Positions 11,161-25,296 of a stretch of 64,000 bases of DNA are shown piece after piece; positions within the stretch are counted from its first letter, which is position 1, and every line of letters begins with the position of its first letter. Below the pieces are notes generated by a model, which was given only the letters and a program-made list of their open reading frames with translations, made no database searches and was not told the origin of the DNA. Origin of the DNA: Luzula sylvatica (taxonomy: Eukaryota; Streptophyta; Magnoliopsida; Poales; Juncaceae); contig OX326959.1 of assembly GCA_946800325.1 (NCBI GenBank), positions 31,410,527-31,474,526 of the forward strand, written 5' to 3'. Made by a program: the position numbers and the translations under genes.

Positions 11161-11656
11161 TCGAACAACAAACTTCCTTACTGTTTGTGAAATTTGGTGA
11201 AAAGTTATGTAGTAACAGATACGATACAAATGATCTAAAAACACGTTATTTGAACTCCTCAAAGCGTTAAAATCTTGTTTTGAATCTAAAAACAAACTTT
11301 CTTAGTGTTTGTGAAATTTGGTGAAAAGTTATGTCGTAAAAGATACCATACAAATGATCTAAAAACACGTTATTTGAACTCCTCAAAGCGTTAAAATCTT
11401 GTTTTGAATCGAAAAACAAACTTTCTTAGTGTTTGTGAAATTTGGTGAAAAGTTATGTAGTAAAAGATACGATACAATCGATCTAAAAACACGTTATCTG
11501 AACTCCTCAAAGCGTTAAAATCTTGTTTTGAATCGAAAAACAAACTTTCTTAGTGTTTGTGAAATTTGGTGAAAAGTTATGTAGTAAAAGATACGATACA
11601 AATGATCTAAAAACACGTTATTTGAACTCCTCAAAGCGTTAAAATCTTGTTTTGAA
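11161..11656 (+). repeat. Block copy matching 869-1364, followed by a 3-monomer deletion
   Basis: Shares the T70/C71/C90 C unit with 869-1364. After D at 11533 there is one consensus-like monomer (11657) and then P (11781), whereas the partner has E plus three others. The offset to the partner changes from 83 monomers here to 80 at 12029, in agreement with loss of exactly three units (372 bp). Confidence 0.82.
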
Positions 11657-12028
11657 TCGAAAAACAAACTTCCTTAGTGTTTGTGAAATTTGGTGAAAAG
11701 TTATGTAGTAAAAGATACGATACAAATGATCTAAAAACACGTTATTTGAACTCCTCAAAGCGTTAAAATCTTATTTTGAATCGAAAAACAAACTTCCTTA
11801 GTGTTTGTGAAATTTGGTGAAAAGTTATGTAGTAAAAGATACGATACAGACGATCTAAAAACACGTTATTTGAACTCCTCAAAGCGTTAAAATCTTGTTT
11901 TGAATCGAAAAACAAACTTCCTTAGTGTTTGTGAAATTCGGTGAAAAGTTATGTAGTAAAAGATACGATACAAATGATCTAAAAACACGTTATTTGAACT
12001 CCTCAAAGCGTTAAAATCATGTTTTGAA

Positions 12029-13120
12029 TCGAAAAACAAACTTCCTTAGTGTTTGTGAAATTTGGTGAAAAGTTATGTAGTAAAAGATACGATACAAACG
12101 ATCTAAAATAACGTTATTTGAACTCCTCAAAGCGTTAAAATCTTGTTTTGAATCTAAAAACAAACTTCCTTACTGTTTGTGAAATTTGGTGAAAAGTTAT
12201 GTAGTAAAAGATACGATACAAACGATCTAAAAACACGTTATTTGAACTCCTCAAAGCGTTAAAATCTTGTTTTGAATCGAACAACAAACTTCCTTACTGT
12301 TTGTGAAATTTGGTGTAAAGTTATGTAGTAAAAGATACGATACAAATGATCTAAAAACACGTTATTTGAACTCCTCAAAGCGTTAAAATCTTGTTTTGAA
12401 TCGAAAAACAAACTTTCTTAGTGTTTGTGAAATTTGGTGAAAAGTTATGTAGTAAAAGATACGATACAAACGATCTAAAAACACGTTATTTGAACTCCTC
12501 AAAGCGTTAAAATCTTGTTTTGAATCTAAAAACAAACTTCCTTACTGTTTGTGAAATTTGGTGAAAAGTTATGTAGTAAAAGATACAATACAAACGATCT
12601 AAAAACACGTTATTTGAACTCCTCAAAGCGTTAAAATCTTGTTTTGAATCGAACAACAAACTTCCTTACTGTTTGTGAAATTTGGTGAAAAGTTATGTAG
12701 TAACAGATACGATACAAATGATCTAAAAACACGTTATTTGAACTCCTCAAAGCGTTAAAATCTTGTTTTGAATCTAAAAACAAACTTTCTTAGTGTTTGT
12801 GAAATTTGGTGAAAAGTTATGTCGTAAAAGATACCATACAAATGATCTAAAAACACGTTATTTGAACTCCTCAAAGCGTTAAAATCTTGTTTTGAATCGA
12901 AAAACAAACTTTCTTAGTGTTTGTGAAATTTGGTGAAAAGTTATGTAGTAAAAGATACGATACAATTGATCTAAAAACACGTTATCTGAACTCCTCAAAG
13001 CGTTAAAATCTTGTTTTGAATCGAAAAACAAACTTTCTTAGTGTTTGTGAAATTTGGTGAAAAGTTATGTAGTAAAAGATACGATACAAATGATCTAAAA
13101 ACACGTTATTTGAACTCCTC
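12029..13120 (+). repeat. Block copy matching 2109-3200 (offset 80 monomers)
   Basis: Partner of 2109-3200, marked by T81 A82 at 12109-12110. The match ends inside monomer 13145, which begins like a consensus unit (C16) but has T51 and C71 on its right side. It then continues into a T37/T51/A75 unit at 13269. The partner continues instead with E at 3225, so 13145 is a recombinant monomer. Confidence 0.87.
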
Positions 13121-13144
13121 AAAGCGTTAAAATCTTGTTTTGAA

Positions 13145-13268
13145 TCGAAAAACAAACTTCCTTAGTGTTTGTGAAATTTGGTGAAAAGTTATGTTGTAAA
13201 AGATACGATACAAACGATCTAAAAACACGTTATTTGAACTCCTCAAAGCGTTAAAATCTTGTTTTGAA
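13145..13268 (+). repeat. Hybrid monomer: consensus left, T51/C71 right
   Basis: C16 and G37 on the left are consensus-like, whereas T51 and C71 on the right belong to the T51 family. Elsewhere T51 monomers carry T16. The neighbour on the left is D (13021) and on the right the T37/T51/A75 unit (13269), so this is the junction of two block types. The exchange point lies between p16 and p51. Confidence 0.65.
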
Positions 13269-14158
13269 TCGAAAAACAAACTTTCTTAGTGTTTGTGAAA
13301 TTTGTTGAAAAGTTATGTTGTAAAAGATACGATACAAACGATATAAAAACACGTTATTTGAACTCCTCAAAGCGTTAAAATCTTGTTTTGAATCGAAAAA
13401 CAAACTTCCTTAGTGTTTGTGAAATTTGGTGAAAAGTTATGTAGTAAAAGATACGATACAAATGATCTAAAAACACGTTATTTGAACTCCTCAAAGCGTT
13501 AAAATCTTGTTTTGAATCGAAAAACAAACTTCCTTAGTGTTTGTGAAATTTGGTGAAAAGTTATGTAGTAAAAGATACGATACAAAAGATCTAAAAACAC
13601 GTTATTTGAACTCCTCAAAGCGTTAAAATCTTGTTTTGAATCGAAAAACAAACTTCCTTAGTGTTTGTGAAATTTGGTGAAAAGTTATGTAGTAAAAGAT
13701 ACGATACAAACGATCTAAAAACACGTTATTTGAACTCCTCAAAGCGTTAAAATCTTGTTTTGAATCGAAAAACAAACTTCCTTAGTGTTTGTGAAATTTG
13801 GTGAAAAGTTATGTAGTAAAAGATACGATACAGACGATCTAAAAACACGTTATTTGAACTCCTCAAAGCGTTAAAATCTTGTTTTGAATCGAAAAACAAA
13901 CTTCCTTAGTGTTTGTGAAATTCGGTGAAAAGTTATGTAGTAAAAGATACGATACAAATGATCTAAAAACACGTTATTTGAACTCCTCAAAGCGTTAAAA
14001 TCATGTTTTGAATCGAAAAACAAACTTCCTTAGTGTTTGTGAAATTTGGTGAAAAGTTATGTAGTAAAAGATACGATACAAACGATCTAAAAACACGTTA
14101 TTTGAACTCCTCAAAGCGTTAAAATCTTGTTTTGAATCTAAAAACAAACTTCCTTACT

Positions 14159-17100
14159 GTTTGTGAAATTTGGTGAAAAGTTATGTAGTAAAAGATACGA
14201 TACAAACGATCTAAAAACACGTTATTTGAACTCCTCAAAGCGTTAAAATCTTGTTTTGAATCGAACAACAAACTTCCTTACTGTTTGTGAAATTTGGTGA
14301 AAAGTTATGTAGTAACAGATACGATACAAATGATCTAAAAACACGTTATTTGAACTCCTCAAAGCGTTAAAATCTTGTTTTGAATCTAAAAACAAACTTT
14401 CTTAGTGTTTGTGAAATTTGGTGAAAAGTTATGTAGTGAAAGATACCATACAAATGATCTAAAAACACGTTATTTGAACTCCTCAAAGCGTTAAAATCTT
14501 GTTTTGAATCGAAAAACAAACTTTCTTAGTGTTTGTGAAATTTGGTGAAAAGTTATGTAGTAAAAGATACGATACAATTGATCTAAAAACACGTTATCTG
14601 AACTCCTCAAAGCGTTAAAATCTTGTTTTGAATCGAAAAACAAACTTTCTTAGTGTTTGTGAAATTTGGTGAAAAGTTATGTAGTAAAAGATACGATACA
14701 AACGATCTAAAAACACGTTATTTGAACTCCTCAAAGCGTTAAAATCTTGTTTTGAATCGAAAAACAAACTTTCATAGTGTTTGTGAAATTTGGTGAAAAG
14801 TTATGTTGTAAAAGATACGATACAAACGATCTAAAAACACGTTATTTGAACTCCTCAAAGCGTTAAAATCTTGTTTTGAATCGAAAAACAAACTTCCTTA
14901 GTGTTTGTGAAATTTGGTGAAAAGTTATGTAGTAAAAGATACGATACAAAAGATCTAAAAACACGTTATTTGAACTCCTCAAAGCGTTAAAATCTTGTTT
15001 TGAATCGAAAAACAAACTTCCTTAGTGTTTGTGAAATTTGGTGAAAAGTTATGTAGTAAAAGATACGATACAAACGATCTAAAAACACGTTATTTGAACT
15101 CCTCAAAGCGTTAAAATCTTGTTTTGAATCGAAAAACAAACTTCCTTAGTGTTTGTGAAATTTGGTGAAAAGTTATGTAGTAAAAGATACGATACAGACG
15201 ATCTAAAAACACGTTATTTGAACTCCTCAAAGCGTTAAAATCTTGTTTTGAATCGAAAAACAAACTTCCTTAGTGTTTGTGAAATTCGGTGAAAAGTTAT
15301 GTAGTAAAAGATACGATACAAATGATCTAAAAACACGTTATTTGAACTCCTCAAAGCGTTAAAATCATGTTTTGAATCGAAAAACAAACTTCCTTAGTGT
15401 TTGTGAAATTTGGTGAAAAGTTATGTAGTAAAAGATACGATACAAACGATCTAAAAACACGTTATTTGAACTCCTCAAAGCGTTAAAATCTTGTTTTGAA
15501 TCTAAAAACAAACTTCCTTACTGTTTGTGAAATTTGGTGAAAAGTTATGTAGTAAAAGATACGATACAAACGATCTAAAAACACGTTATTTGAACTCCTC
15601 AAAGCGTTAAAATCTTGTTTTGAATCGAACAACAAACTTCCTTACTGTTTGTGAAATTTGGTGAAAAGTTATGTAGTAACAGATACGATACAAATGATCT
15701 AAAAACACGTTATTTGAACTCCTCAAAGCGTTAAAATCTTGTTTTGAATCTAAAAACAAACTTTCTTAGTGTTTGTGAAATTTGGTGAAAAGTTATGTAG
15801 TGAAAGATACCATACAAATGATCTAAAAACACGTTATTTGAACTCCTCAAAGCGTTAAAATCTTGTTTTGAATCGAAAAACAAACTTTCTTAGTGTTTGT
15901 GAAATTTGGTGAAAAGTTATGTAGTAAAAGATACGATACAATTGATCTAAAAACACGTTATCTGAACTCCTCAAAGCGTTAAAATCTTGTTTTGAATCGA
16001 AAAACAAACTTTCTTAGTGTTTGTGAAATTTGGTGAAAAGTTATGTAGTAAAAGATACGATACAAACGATCTAAAAACACGTTATTTGAACTCCTCAAAG
16101 CGTTAAAATCTTGTTTTGAATCGAAAAACAAACTTTCATAGTGTTTGTGAAATTTGGTGAAAAGTTATGTTGTAAAAGATACGATACAAACGATCTAAAA
16201 ACACGTTATTTGAACTCCTCAAAGAGTTAAAATCTTGTTTTGAATCGAAAAACAAACTTTCATAGTGTTTGTGAAATTTGTTGAAAAGTTATGTTGTAAA
16301 AGATACGATACAAACGATCTAAAAACACGTTATTTGAACTCCTCAAAGCGTTAAAATCTTGTTTTGAATCGAAAAACAAATTTCCTTAGTGTTTGTGAAA
16401 TTTGGTGAAAAGTTATGTAGTAAAAGATACGATACAAATGATCTAAAAACACGTTATTTGAACTCCTCAAAGCGTTAAAATCTTGTTTTGAATCGAAAAA
16501 CAAACTTCCTTAGTGTTTGTGAAATTTGGTGAAAAGTTATGTAGTAAAAGATACGATACAAACGATCTAAAAACACGTTATTTGAACTCCTCAAAGCGTT
16601 AAAATCTTGTTTTGAATCGAAAAACAAACTTCCTTAGTGTTTGTGAAATTTGGTGAAAAGTTATGTAGTAAAAGATACGATACAGACGATCTAAAAACAC
16701 GTTATTTGAACTCCTCAAAGCGTTAAAATCATGTTTTGAATCGAAAAACAAACTTCCTTAGTGTTTGTGAAATTTGGTGAAAAGTTATGTAGTAAAAGAT
16801 ACGATACAAACGATCTAAAAACACGTTATTTGAACTCCTCAAAGCGTTAAAATCTTGTTTTGAATCTAAAAACAAACTTCCTTACTGTTTGTGAAATTTG
16901 GTGAAAAGTTATGTAGTAAAAGATACGATACAAACGATCTAAAAACACGTTATTTGAACTCCTCAAAGCGTTAAAATCTTGTTTTGAATCGAACAACAAA
17001 CTTCCTTACTGTTTGTGAAATTTGGTGTAAAGTTATGTAGTAAAAGATACGATACAAACGATCTAAAAACACGTTATTTGAACTCCTCAAAGCGTTAAAA

Positions 17101-18249
17101 TCTTGTTTTGAATCTAAAAACAAACTTCCTTACTGTTTGTGAAATTTGGTGAAAAGTTATGTAGTAAAAGATACGATACAAACGATCTAAAAACACGATA
17201 TTTGAACTCCTCAAAGCGTTAAAATCTTGTTTTGAATCTAAAAACAAACTTCCTTACTGTTTGTGAAATTTGGTGAAAAGTTATGTAGTAAAAGATACAA
17301 TACAAACGATCTAAAAACACGTTATTTGAACTCCTCAAAGCGTTAAAATCTTGTTTTGAATCGAACAACAAATTTCCTTACTGTTTGTGAAATTTGGTGA
17401 AAAGTTATGTAGTAACAGATACGATACAAATGATCTAAAAACACGTTATTTGAACTCCTCAAAGCGTTAAAATCTTGTTTTGAATCTAAAAACAAACTTT
17501 CTTAGTGTTTGTGAAATTTGGTGAAAAGTTATGTCGTAAAAGATACCATACAAATGATCTAAAAACACGTTATTTGAACTCCTCAAAGCGTTAAAATCTT
17601 GTTTTGAATCGAAAAACAAACTTTCTTAGTGTTTGTGAAATTTGGTGAAAAGTTATGTAGTAAAAGATACGATACAATTGATCTAAAAACACGTTATCTG
17701 AACTCCTCAAAGCGTTAAAATCTTGTTTTGAATCGAAAAACAAACTTTCTTAGTGTTTGTGAAATTTGGTGAAAAGTTATGTAGTAAAAGATACGATACA
17801 AATGATCTAAAAACACGTTATTTGAACTCCTCAAAGCGTTAAAATCTTGTTTTTAATCGAAAAACAAACTTCCTTAGTGTTTGTGAAATTTGCTGAAAAG
17901 TTATGTAGTAAAAGATACGATACAAATGATCTAAAAACACGTTATTTGAACTCCTCATAGCGTTAAAATCTTGTTTTGAATCGAAAAACAAACTTCCTTA
18001 GTGTTTGTGAAATTTGGTGAAAAGTTATGTAGTAAAAGATACGATACAAATGATCTAAAAACACGTTATTTGAACTCCTCAAAGCGTTAAAATCTTGTTT
18101 TGAATCGAAAAACAAACTTCCTTAGTGTTTGTGAAATTTGGTGAAAAGTTATGTAGTAAAAGATACGATACAAATGATCTAAAAACACGTTATTTGAACT
18201 CCTCAAAGCGTTAAAATCTTGTTTTGAATCGAAAAACAAACTTTCATAG
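14159..18249 (+). repeat. 34-monomer (4,216-bp) tandem duplication, copy 1
   Basis: Rare variants recur exactly 4,216 bp downstream: A105 at 16225/20441, A87 in monomer 17113/21329, and T122 in monomer 17733/21949 (TTTTTAATC at its right end). The G69/A115 unit at 16617/20833 and A(T13) at 17361/21577 also match. I found no substitution between the copies at the sites compared, so the duplication looks recent. Within the block, A-B(G54)-C runs start at 14261 and 15625, and A-B(C51)-C-D-E at 17361. Confidence 0.92.
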
Positions 18250-18374
18250 TGTTTGTGAAATTTGGTGAAAAGTTATGTTGTAAAAGATACGATACAAACG
18301 ATCTAAAAACACGTTATTTGAACTCCTCAAAGCGTTAAAATCTTGTTTTGAATCGAAAAACAAACTTCCTTAGT

Positions 18375-21300
18375 GTTTGTGAAATTTGGTGAAAAGTTAT
18401 GTAGTAAAAGATACGATACAAACGATCTAAAAACACGTTATTTGAACTCCTCAAAGCGTTAAAATCTTGTTTTGAATCGAACAACAAACTTCCTTACTGT
18501 TTGTGAAATTTGGTGAAAAGTTATGTAGTAACAGATACGATACAAATGATCTAAAAACACGTTATTTGAACTCCTCAAAGCGTTAAAATCTTGTTTTGAA
18601 TCTAAAAACAAACTTTCTTAGTGTTTGTGAAATTTGGTGAAAAGTTATGTAGTGAAAGATACCATACAAATGATCTAAAAACACGTTATTTGAACTCCTC
18701 AAAGCGTTAAAATCTTGTTTTGAATCGAAAAACAAACTTTCTTAGTGTTTGTGAAATTTGGTGAAAAGTTATGTAGTAAAAGATACGATACAATTGATCT
18801 AAAAACACGTTATCTGAACTCCTCAAAGCGTTAAAATCTTGTTTTGAATCGAAAAACAAACTTTCTTAGTGTTTGTGAAATTTGGTGAAAAGTTATGTAG
18901 TAAAAGATACGATACAAACGATCTAAAAACACGTTATTTGAACTCCTCAAAGCGTTAAAATCTTGTTTTGAATCGAAAAACAAACTTTCATAGTGTTTGT
19001 GAAATTTGGTGAAAAGTTATGTTGTAAAAGATACGATACAAACGATCTAAAAACACGTTATTTGAACTCCTCAAAGCGTTAAAATCTTGTTTTGAATCGA
19101 AAAACAAACTTCCTTAGTGTTTGTGAAATTTGGTGAAAAGTTATGTAGTAAAAGATACGATACAAAAGATCTAAAAACACGTTATTTGAACTCCTCAAAG
19201 CGTTAAAATCTTGTTTTGAATCGAAAAACAAACTTCCTTAGTGTTTGTGAAATTTGGTGAAAAGTTATGTAGTAAAAGATACGATACAAACGATCTAAAA
19301 ACACGTTATTTGAACTCCTCAAAGCGTTAAAATCTTGTTTTGAATCGAAAAACAAACTTCCTTAGTGTTTGTGAAATTTGGTGAAAAGTTATGTAGTAAA
19401 AGATACGATACAGACGATCTAAAAACACGTTATTTGAACTCCTCAAAGCGTTAAAATCTTGTTTTGAATCGAAAAACAAACTTCCTTAGTGTTTGTGAAA
19501 TTCGGTGAAAAGTTATGTAGTAAAAGATACGATACAAATGATCTAAAAACACGTTATTTGAACTCCTCAAAGCGTTAAAATCATGTTTTGAATCGAAAAA
19601 CAAACTTCCTTAGTGTTTGTGAAATTTGGTGAAAAGTTATGTAGTAAAAGATACGATACAAACGATCTAAAAACACGTTATTTGAACTCCTCAAAGCGTT
19701 AAAATCTTGTTTTGAATCTAAAAACAAACTTCCTTACTGTTTGTGAAATTTGGTGAAAAGTTATGTAGTAAAAGATACGATACAAACGATCTAAAAACAC
19801 GTTATTTGAACTCCTCAAAGCGTTAAAATCTTGTTTTGAATCGAACAACAAACTTCCTTACTGTTTGTGAAATTTGGTGAAAAGTTATGTAGTAACAGAT
19901 ACGATACAAATGATCTAAAAACACGTTATTTGAACTCCTCAAAGCGTTAAAATCTTGTTTTGAATCTAAAAACAAACTTTCTTAGTGTTTGTGAAATTTG
20001 GTGAAAAGTTATGTAGTGAAAGATACCATACAAATGATCTAAAAACACGTTATTTGAACTCCTCAAAGCGTTAAAATCTTGTTTTGAATCGAAAAACAAA
20101 CTTTCTTAGTGTTTGTGAAATTTGGTGAAAAGTTATGTAGTAAAAGATACGATACAATTGATCTAAAAACACGTTATCTGAACTCCTCAAAGCGTTAAAA
20201 TCTTGTTTTGAATCGAAAAACAAACTTTCTTAGTGTTTGTGAAATTTGGTGAAAAGTTATGTAGTAAAAGATACGATACAAACGATCTAAAAACACGTTA
20301 TTTGAACTCCTCAAAGCGTTAAAATCTTGTTTTGAATCGAAAAACAAACTTTCATAGTGTTTGTGAAATTTGGTGAAAAGTTATGTTGTAAAAGATACGA
20401 TACAAACGATCTAAAAACACGTTATTTGAACTCCTCAAAGAGTTAAAATCTTGTTTTGAATCGAAAAACAAACTTTCATAGTGTTTGTGAAATTTGTTGA
20501 AAAGTTATGTTGTAAAAGATACGATACAAACGATCTAAAAACACGTTATTTGAACTCCTCAAAGCGTTAAAATCTTGTTTTGAATCGAAAAACAAATTTC
20601 CTTAGTGTTTGTGAAATTTGGTGAAAAGTTATGTAGTAAAAGATACGATACAAATGATCTAAAAACACGTTATTTGAACTCCTCAAAGCGTTAAAATCTT
20701 GTTTTGAATCGAAAAACAAACTTCCTTAGTGTTTGTGAAATTTGGTGAAAAGTTATGTAGTAAAAGATACGATACAAACGATCTAAAAACACGTTATTTG
20801 AACTCCTCAAAGCGTTAAAATCTTGTTTTGAATCGAAAAACAAACTTCCTTAGTGTTTGTGAAATTTGGTGAAAAGTTATGTAGTAAAAGATACGATACA
20901 GACGATCTAAAAACACGTTATTTGAACTCCTCAAAGCGTTAAAATCATGTTTTGAATCGAAAAACAAACTTCCTTAGTGTTTGTGAAATTTGGTGAAAAG
21001 TTATGTAGTAAAAGATACGATACAAACGATCTAAAAACACGTTATTTGAACTCCTCAAAGCGTTAAAATCTTGTTTTGAATCTAAAAACAAACTTCCTTA
21101 CTGTTTGTGAAATTTGGTGAAAAGTTATGTAGTAAAAGATACGATACAAACGATCTAAAAACACGTTATTTGAACTCCTCAAAGCGTTAAAATCTTGTTT
21201 TGAATCGAACAACAAACTTCCTTACTGTTTGTGAAATTTGGTGTAAAGTTATGTAGTAAAAGATACGATACAAACGATCTAAAAACACGTTATTTGAACT

Positions 21301-22465
21301 CCTCAAAGCGTTAAAATCTTGTTTTGAATCTAAAAACAAACTTCCTTACTGTTTGTGAAATTTGGTGAAAAGTTATGTAGTAAAAGATACGATACAAACG
21401 ATCTAAAAACACGATATTTGAACTCCTCAAAGCGTTAAAATCTTGTTTTGAATCTAAAAACAAACTTCCTTACTGTTTGTGAAATTTGGTGAAAAGTTAT
21501 GTAGTAAAAGATACAATACAAACGATCTAAAAACACGTTATTTGAACTCCTCAAAGCGTTAAAATCTTGTTTTGAATCGAACAACAAATTTCCTTACTGT
21601 TTGTGAAATTTGGTGAAAAGTTATGTAGTAACAGATACGATACAAATGATCTAAAAACACGTTATTTGAACTCCTCAAAGCGTTAAAATCTTGTTTTGAA
21701 TCTAAAAACAAACTTTCTTAGTGTTTGTGAAATTTGGTGAAAAGTTATGTCGTAAAAGATACCATACAAATGATCTAAAAACACGTTATTTGAACTCCTC
21801 AAAGCGTTAAAATCTTGTTTTGAATCGAAAAACAAACTTTCTTAGTGTTTGTGAAATTTGGTGAAAAGTTATGTAGTAAAAGATACGATACAATTGATCT
21901 AAAAACACGTTATCTGAACTCCTCAAAGCGTTAAAATCTTGTTTTGAATCGAAAAACAAACTTTCTTAGTGTTTGTGAAATTTGGTGAAAAGTTATGTAG
22001 TAAAAGATACGATACAAATGATCTAAAAACACGTTATTTGAACTCCTCAAAGCGTTAAAATCTTGTTTTTAATCGAAAAACAAACTTCCTTAGTGTTTGT
22101 GAAATTTGCTGAAAAGTTATGTAGTAAAAGATACGATACAAATGATCTAAAAACACGTTATTTGAACTCCTCATAGCGTTAAAATCTTGTTTTGAATCGA
22201 AAAACAAACTTCCTTAGTGTTTGTGAAATTTGGTGAAAAGTTATGTAGTAAAAGATACGATACAAATGATCTAAAAACACGTTATTTGAACTCCTCAAAG
22301 CGTTAAAATCTTGTTTTGAATCGAAAAACAAACTTCCTTAGTGTTTGTGAAATTTGGTGAAAAGTTATGTAGTAAAAGATACGATACAAATGATCTAAAA
22401 ACACGTTATTTGAACTCCTCAAAGCGTTAAAATCTTGTTTTGAATCGAAAAACAAACTTCCTTAG
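18375..22465 (+). repeat. 34-monomer (4,216-bp) tandem duplication, copy 2
   Basis: It follows copy 1 almost directly. The boundary lies in monomer 18353, which starts consensus-like (G3, G21) where copy 1 has an S unit (T3, C21) at 14137, and then agrees with copy 1. The preceding monomer 18229 carries A18 and T51 where the end of this copy (22445) is consensus-like. Both points mark the exchange junction. Confidence 0.92.
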
Positions 22466-25296
22466 TGTTTGTGAAATTTGGTGAAAAGTTATGTAGTAAA
22501 AGATACGATACAAATGATCTAAAAACACGTTATTTGAACTCCCCAAAGCGTTAAAATCTTGTTTTGAATCGAAAAACAAACTTCCTTAGTGTTTGTGAAA
22601 TTTGGTGAAAAGTTATGTAGTAAAAGATACGATACAGACGATCTAAAAACACGTTATTTGAACTCCTCAAAGCGTTAAAATCTTGTTTTGAATCGAAAAA
22701 CAAACTTCCTTAGTGTTTGTGAAATTCGGTGAAAAGTTATGTAGTAAAAGATACGATACAAATGATCTAAAAACACGTTATTTGAACTCCTCAAAGCGTT
22801 AAAATCATGTTTTGAATCGAAAAACAAACTTCCTTAGTGTTTGTGAAATTTGGTGAAAAGTTATGTAGTAAAAGATACGATACAAACGATCTAAAAACAC
22901 GTTATTTGAACTCCTCAAAGCGTTAAAATCTTGTTTTGAATCTAAAAACAAACTTCCTTACTGTTTGTGAAATTTGGTGAAAAGTTATGTAGTAAAAGAT
23001 ACGATACAAACGATCTAAAAACACGTTATTTGAACTCCTCAAAGCGTTAAAATCTTGTTTTGAATCGAACAACAAACTTCCTTACTGTTTGTGAAATTTG
23101 GTGTAAAGTTATGTAGTAAAAGATACGATACAAATGATCTAAAAACACGTTATTTGAACTCCTCAAAGCGTTAAAATCTTGTTTTGAATCGAAAAACAAA
23201 CTTTCTTAGTGTTTGTGAAATTTGGTGAAAAGTTATGTAGTAAAAGATACGATACAAATGATCTAAAAACACGTTATTTGAACTCCTCAAAGCGTTAAAA
23301 TCTTGTTTTGAATCGAAAAACAAACTTCCTTAGTGTTTGTGAAATTTGGTGAAAAGTTATGTAGTAAAAGATACGATACAAATGATCTAAAAACACGTTA
23401 TTTGAACTCCTCAAAGCGTTAAAATCTTGTTTTGAATCGAAAAACAAACTTCCTTAGTGTTTGTGAAATTTGGTGAAAAGTTATGTAGTAAAAGATACGA
23501 TACAGATGATCTAAAAACACGTTATTTGAACTCCTCAAAGCGTTAAAATCTTGTTTTGAATCGAAAAACAAACTTCCTTAGTGTTTGTGAAATTCGGTGA
23601 AAAGTTATGTAGTAAAAGATACGATACAAATGATCTAAAAACACGTTATTTGAACTCCTCAAAGCGTTAAAATCATGTTTTGAATCGAAAAACAAACTTC
23701 CTTAGTGTTTGTGAAATTTGGTGAAAAGTTATGTAGTAAAAGATACGATACAAACGATCTAAAAACACGTTATTTGAACTCCTCAAAGCATTAAAATCTT
23801 GTTTTGAATCTAAAAACAAACTTCCTTACTGTTTGTGAAATTTGGTGAAAAGTTATGTAGTAAAAGATACGATACAAATGATCTCAAAACACGTTATTTG
23901 AACTCCTCAAAGCGTTAAAATCTTGTTTTGAATCGAAAAACAAACTTCCTTACTGTTTGTGAAATTTGGTGAAAAGTTATGTAGTAACAGATACGATACA
24001 AAAGATCTAAAAACACGTTATTTGAACTCATCAAAGCGTTAAAATCTTGTTTTGAATCGAAAAACAAACTTTCTTAGTGTTTGTGAAATTTGGTGAAAAG
24101 TTATGTTGTAAAAGATACGATACAAACGATCTAAAAACACGTTATTTGAACTCCTCAAAGCGTTAAAATCTTGTTTTGAATCGAAAAACAAACTTTCTTA
24201 GTGTTTGTGAAATTTGTTGAAAAGTTATGTTGTAAAAGATACGATACAAACGATATAAAAACACGTTATTTGAACTCCTCAAAGCGTTAAAATCTTGTTT
24301 TGAATCGAAAAACAAACTTTCTTAGTGTTTGTGAAATTTGGTGAAAAGTTATGTAGTAAAATATACGATACAAATGATCTAAAAACACGTTATTTGAACT
24401 CCTCAAAGCGTTAAAATCTTGTTTTGAATCGAAAAACAAACTTCCTTAGTGTTTGTGAAATTTGGTGAAAAGTTATGTAGTAAAAGATACGATACAAATG
24501 ATCTAAAAACACGTTATTTGAACTCCTCAAAGCGTTAAAATCTTGTTTTGAATCGAAAAACAAACTTCCTTAGTGTTTGTGAAATTTGGTGAAAAGTTAT
24601 GTAGTAAAAGATACGATACAAACGATCTAAAAACACGTTATTTGAACTCCTCAAAGCGTTAAAATCTTGTTTTGAATCGAAAAACAAACTTCCTTAGTGT
24701 TTGTGAAATTTGGTGAAAAGTTATGTAGTAAAAGATACGATACAGACGATCTAAAAACACGTTATTTGAACTCCTCAAAGCGTTAAAATCTTGTTTTGAA
24801 TCGAAAAACAAACTTCCTTAGTGTTTGTGAAATTCGGTGAAAAGTTATGTAGTAAAAGATACGATACAAATGATCTAAAAACACGTTATTTGAACTCCTC
24901 AAAGCGTTAAAATCATGTTTTGAATCGAAAAACAAACTTCCTTAGTGTTTGTGAAATTTGGTGAAAAGTTATGTAGTAAAAGATACGATACAAACGATCT
25001 AAAAACACGTTATTTGAACTCCTCAAAGCGTTAAAATCTTGTTTTGAATCTAAAAACAAACTTCCTTACTGTTTGTGAAATTTGGTGAAAAGTTATGTAG
25101 TAAAAGATACGATACAAACGATCTAAAAACACGTTATTTGAACTCCTCAAAGCGTTAAAATCTTGTTTTGAATCGAACAACAAACTTCCTTACTGTTTGT
25201 GAAATTTGGTGAAAAGTTATGTAGTAACAGATACGATACAAATGATCTAAAAACACGTTATTTGAACTCCTCAAAGCGTTAAAATCTTGTTTTGAA
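20957..25296 (+). repeat. 4.3-kb block matching 4093-8432 (offset 136 monomers)
   Basis: Partner of the block near the left end. It straddles the second 34-monomer copy and the first 17-monomer copy. The shared junction of those two histories suggests the arrangement around 4.1-8.4 kb predates at least one of the later tandem amplifications. Private changes here include C99 near 22543 and A106 near 23790. Confidence 0.85.
23121..25228 (+). repeat. 17-monomer (2,108-bp) tandem triplication, copy 1
   Basis: Landmarks recur every 2,108 bp: A2 at 23933/26041/28149 and T58 at 24362/26470/28578. This copy starts in the C6/T40 unit at 23065, whereas copies 2 and 3 start in an A unit with C56. It carries the private A106 near 23790 and lacks the C56 change in the C71 unit at 24553. 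It is therefore the odd one out of the three. Confidence 0.92.
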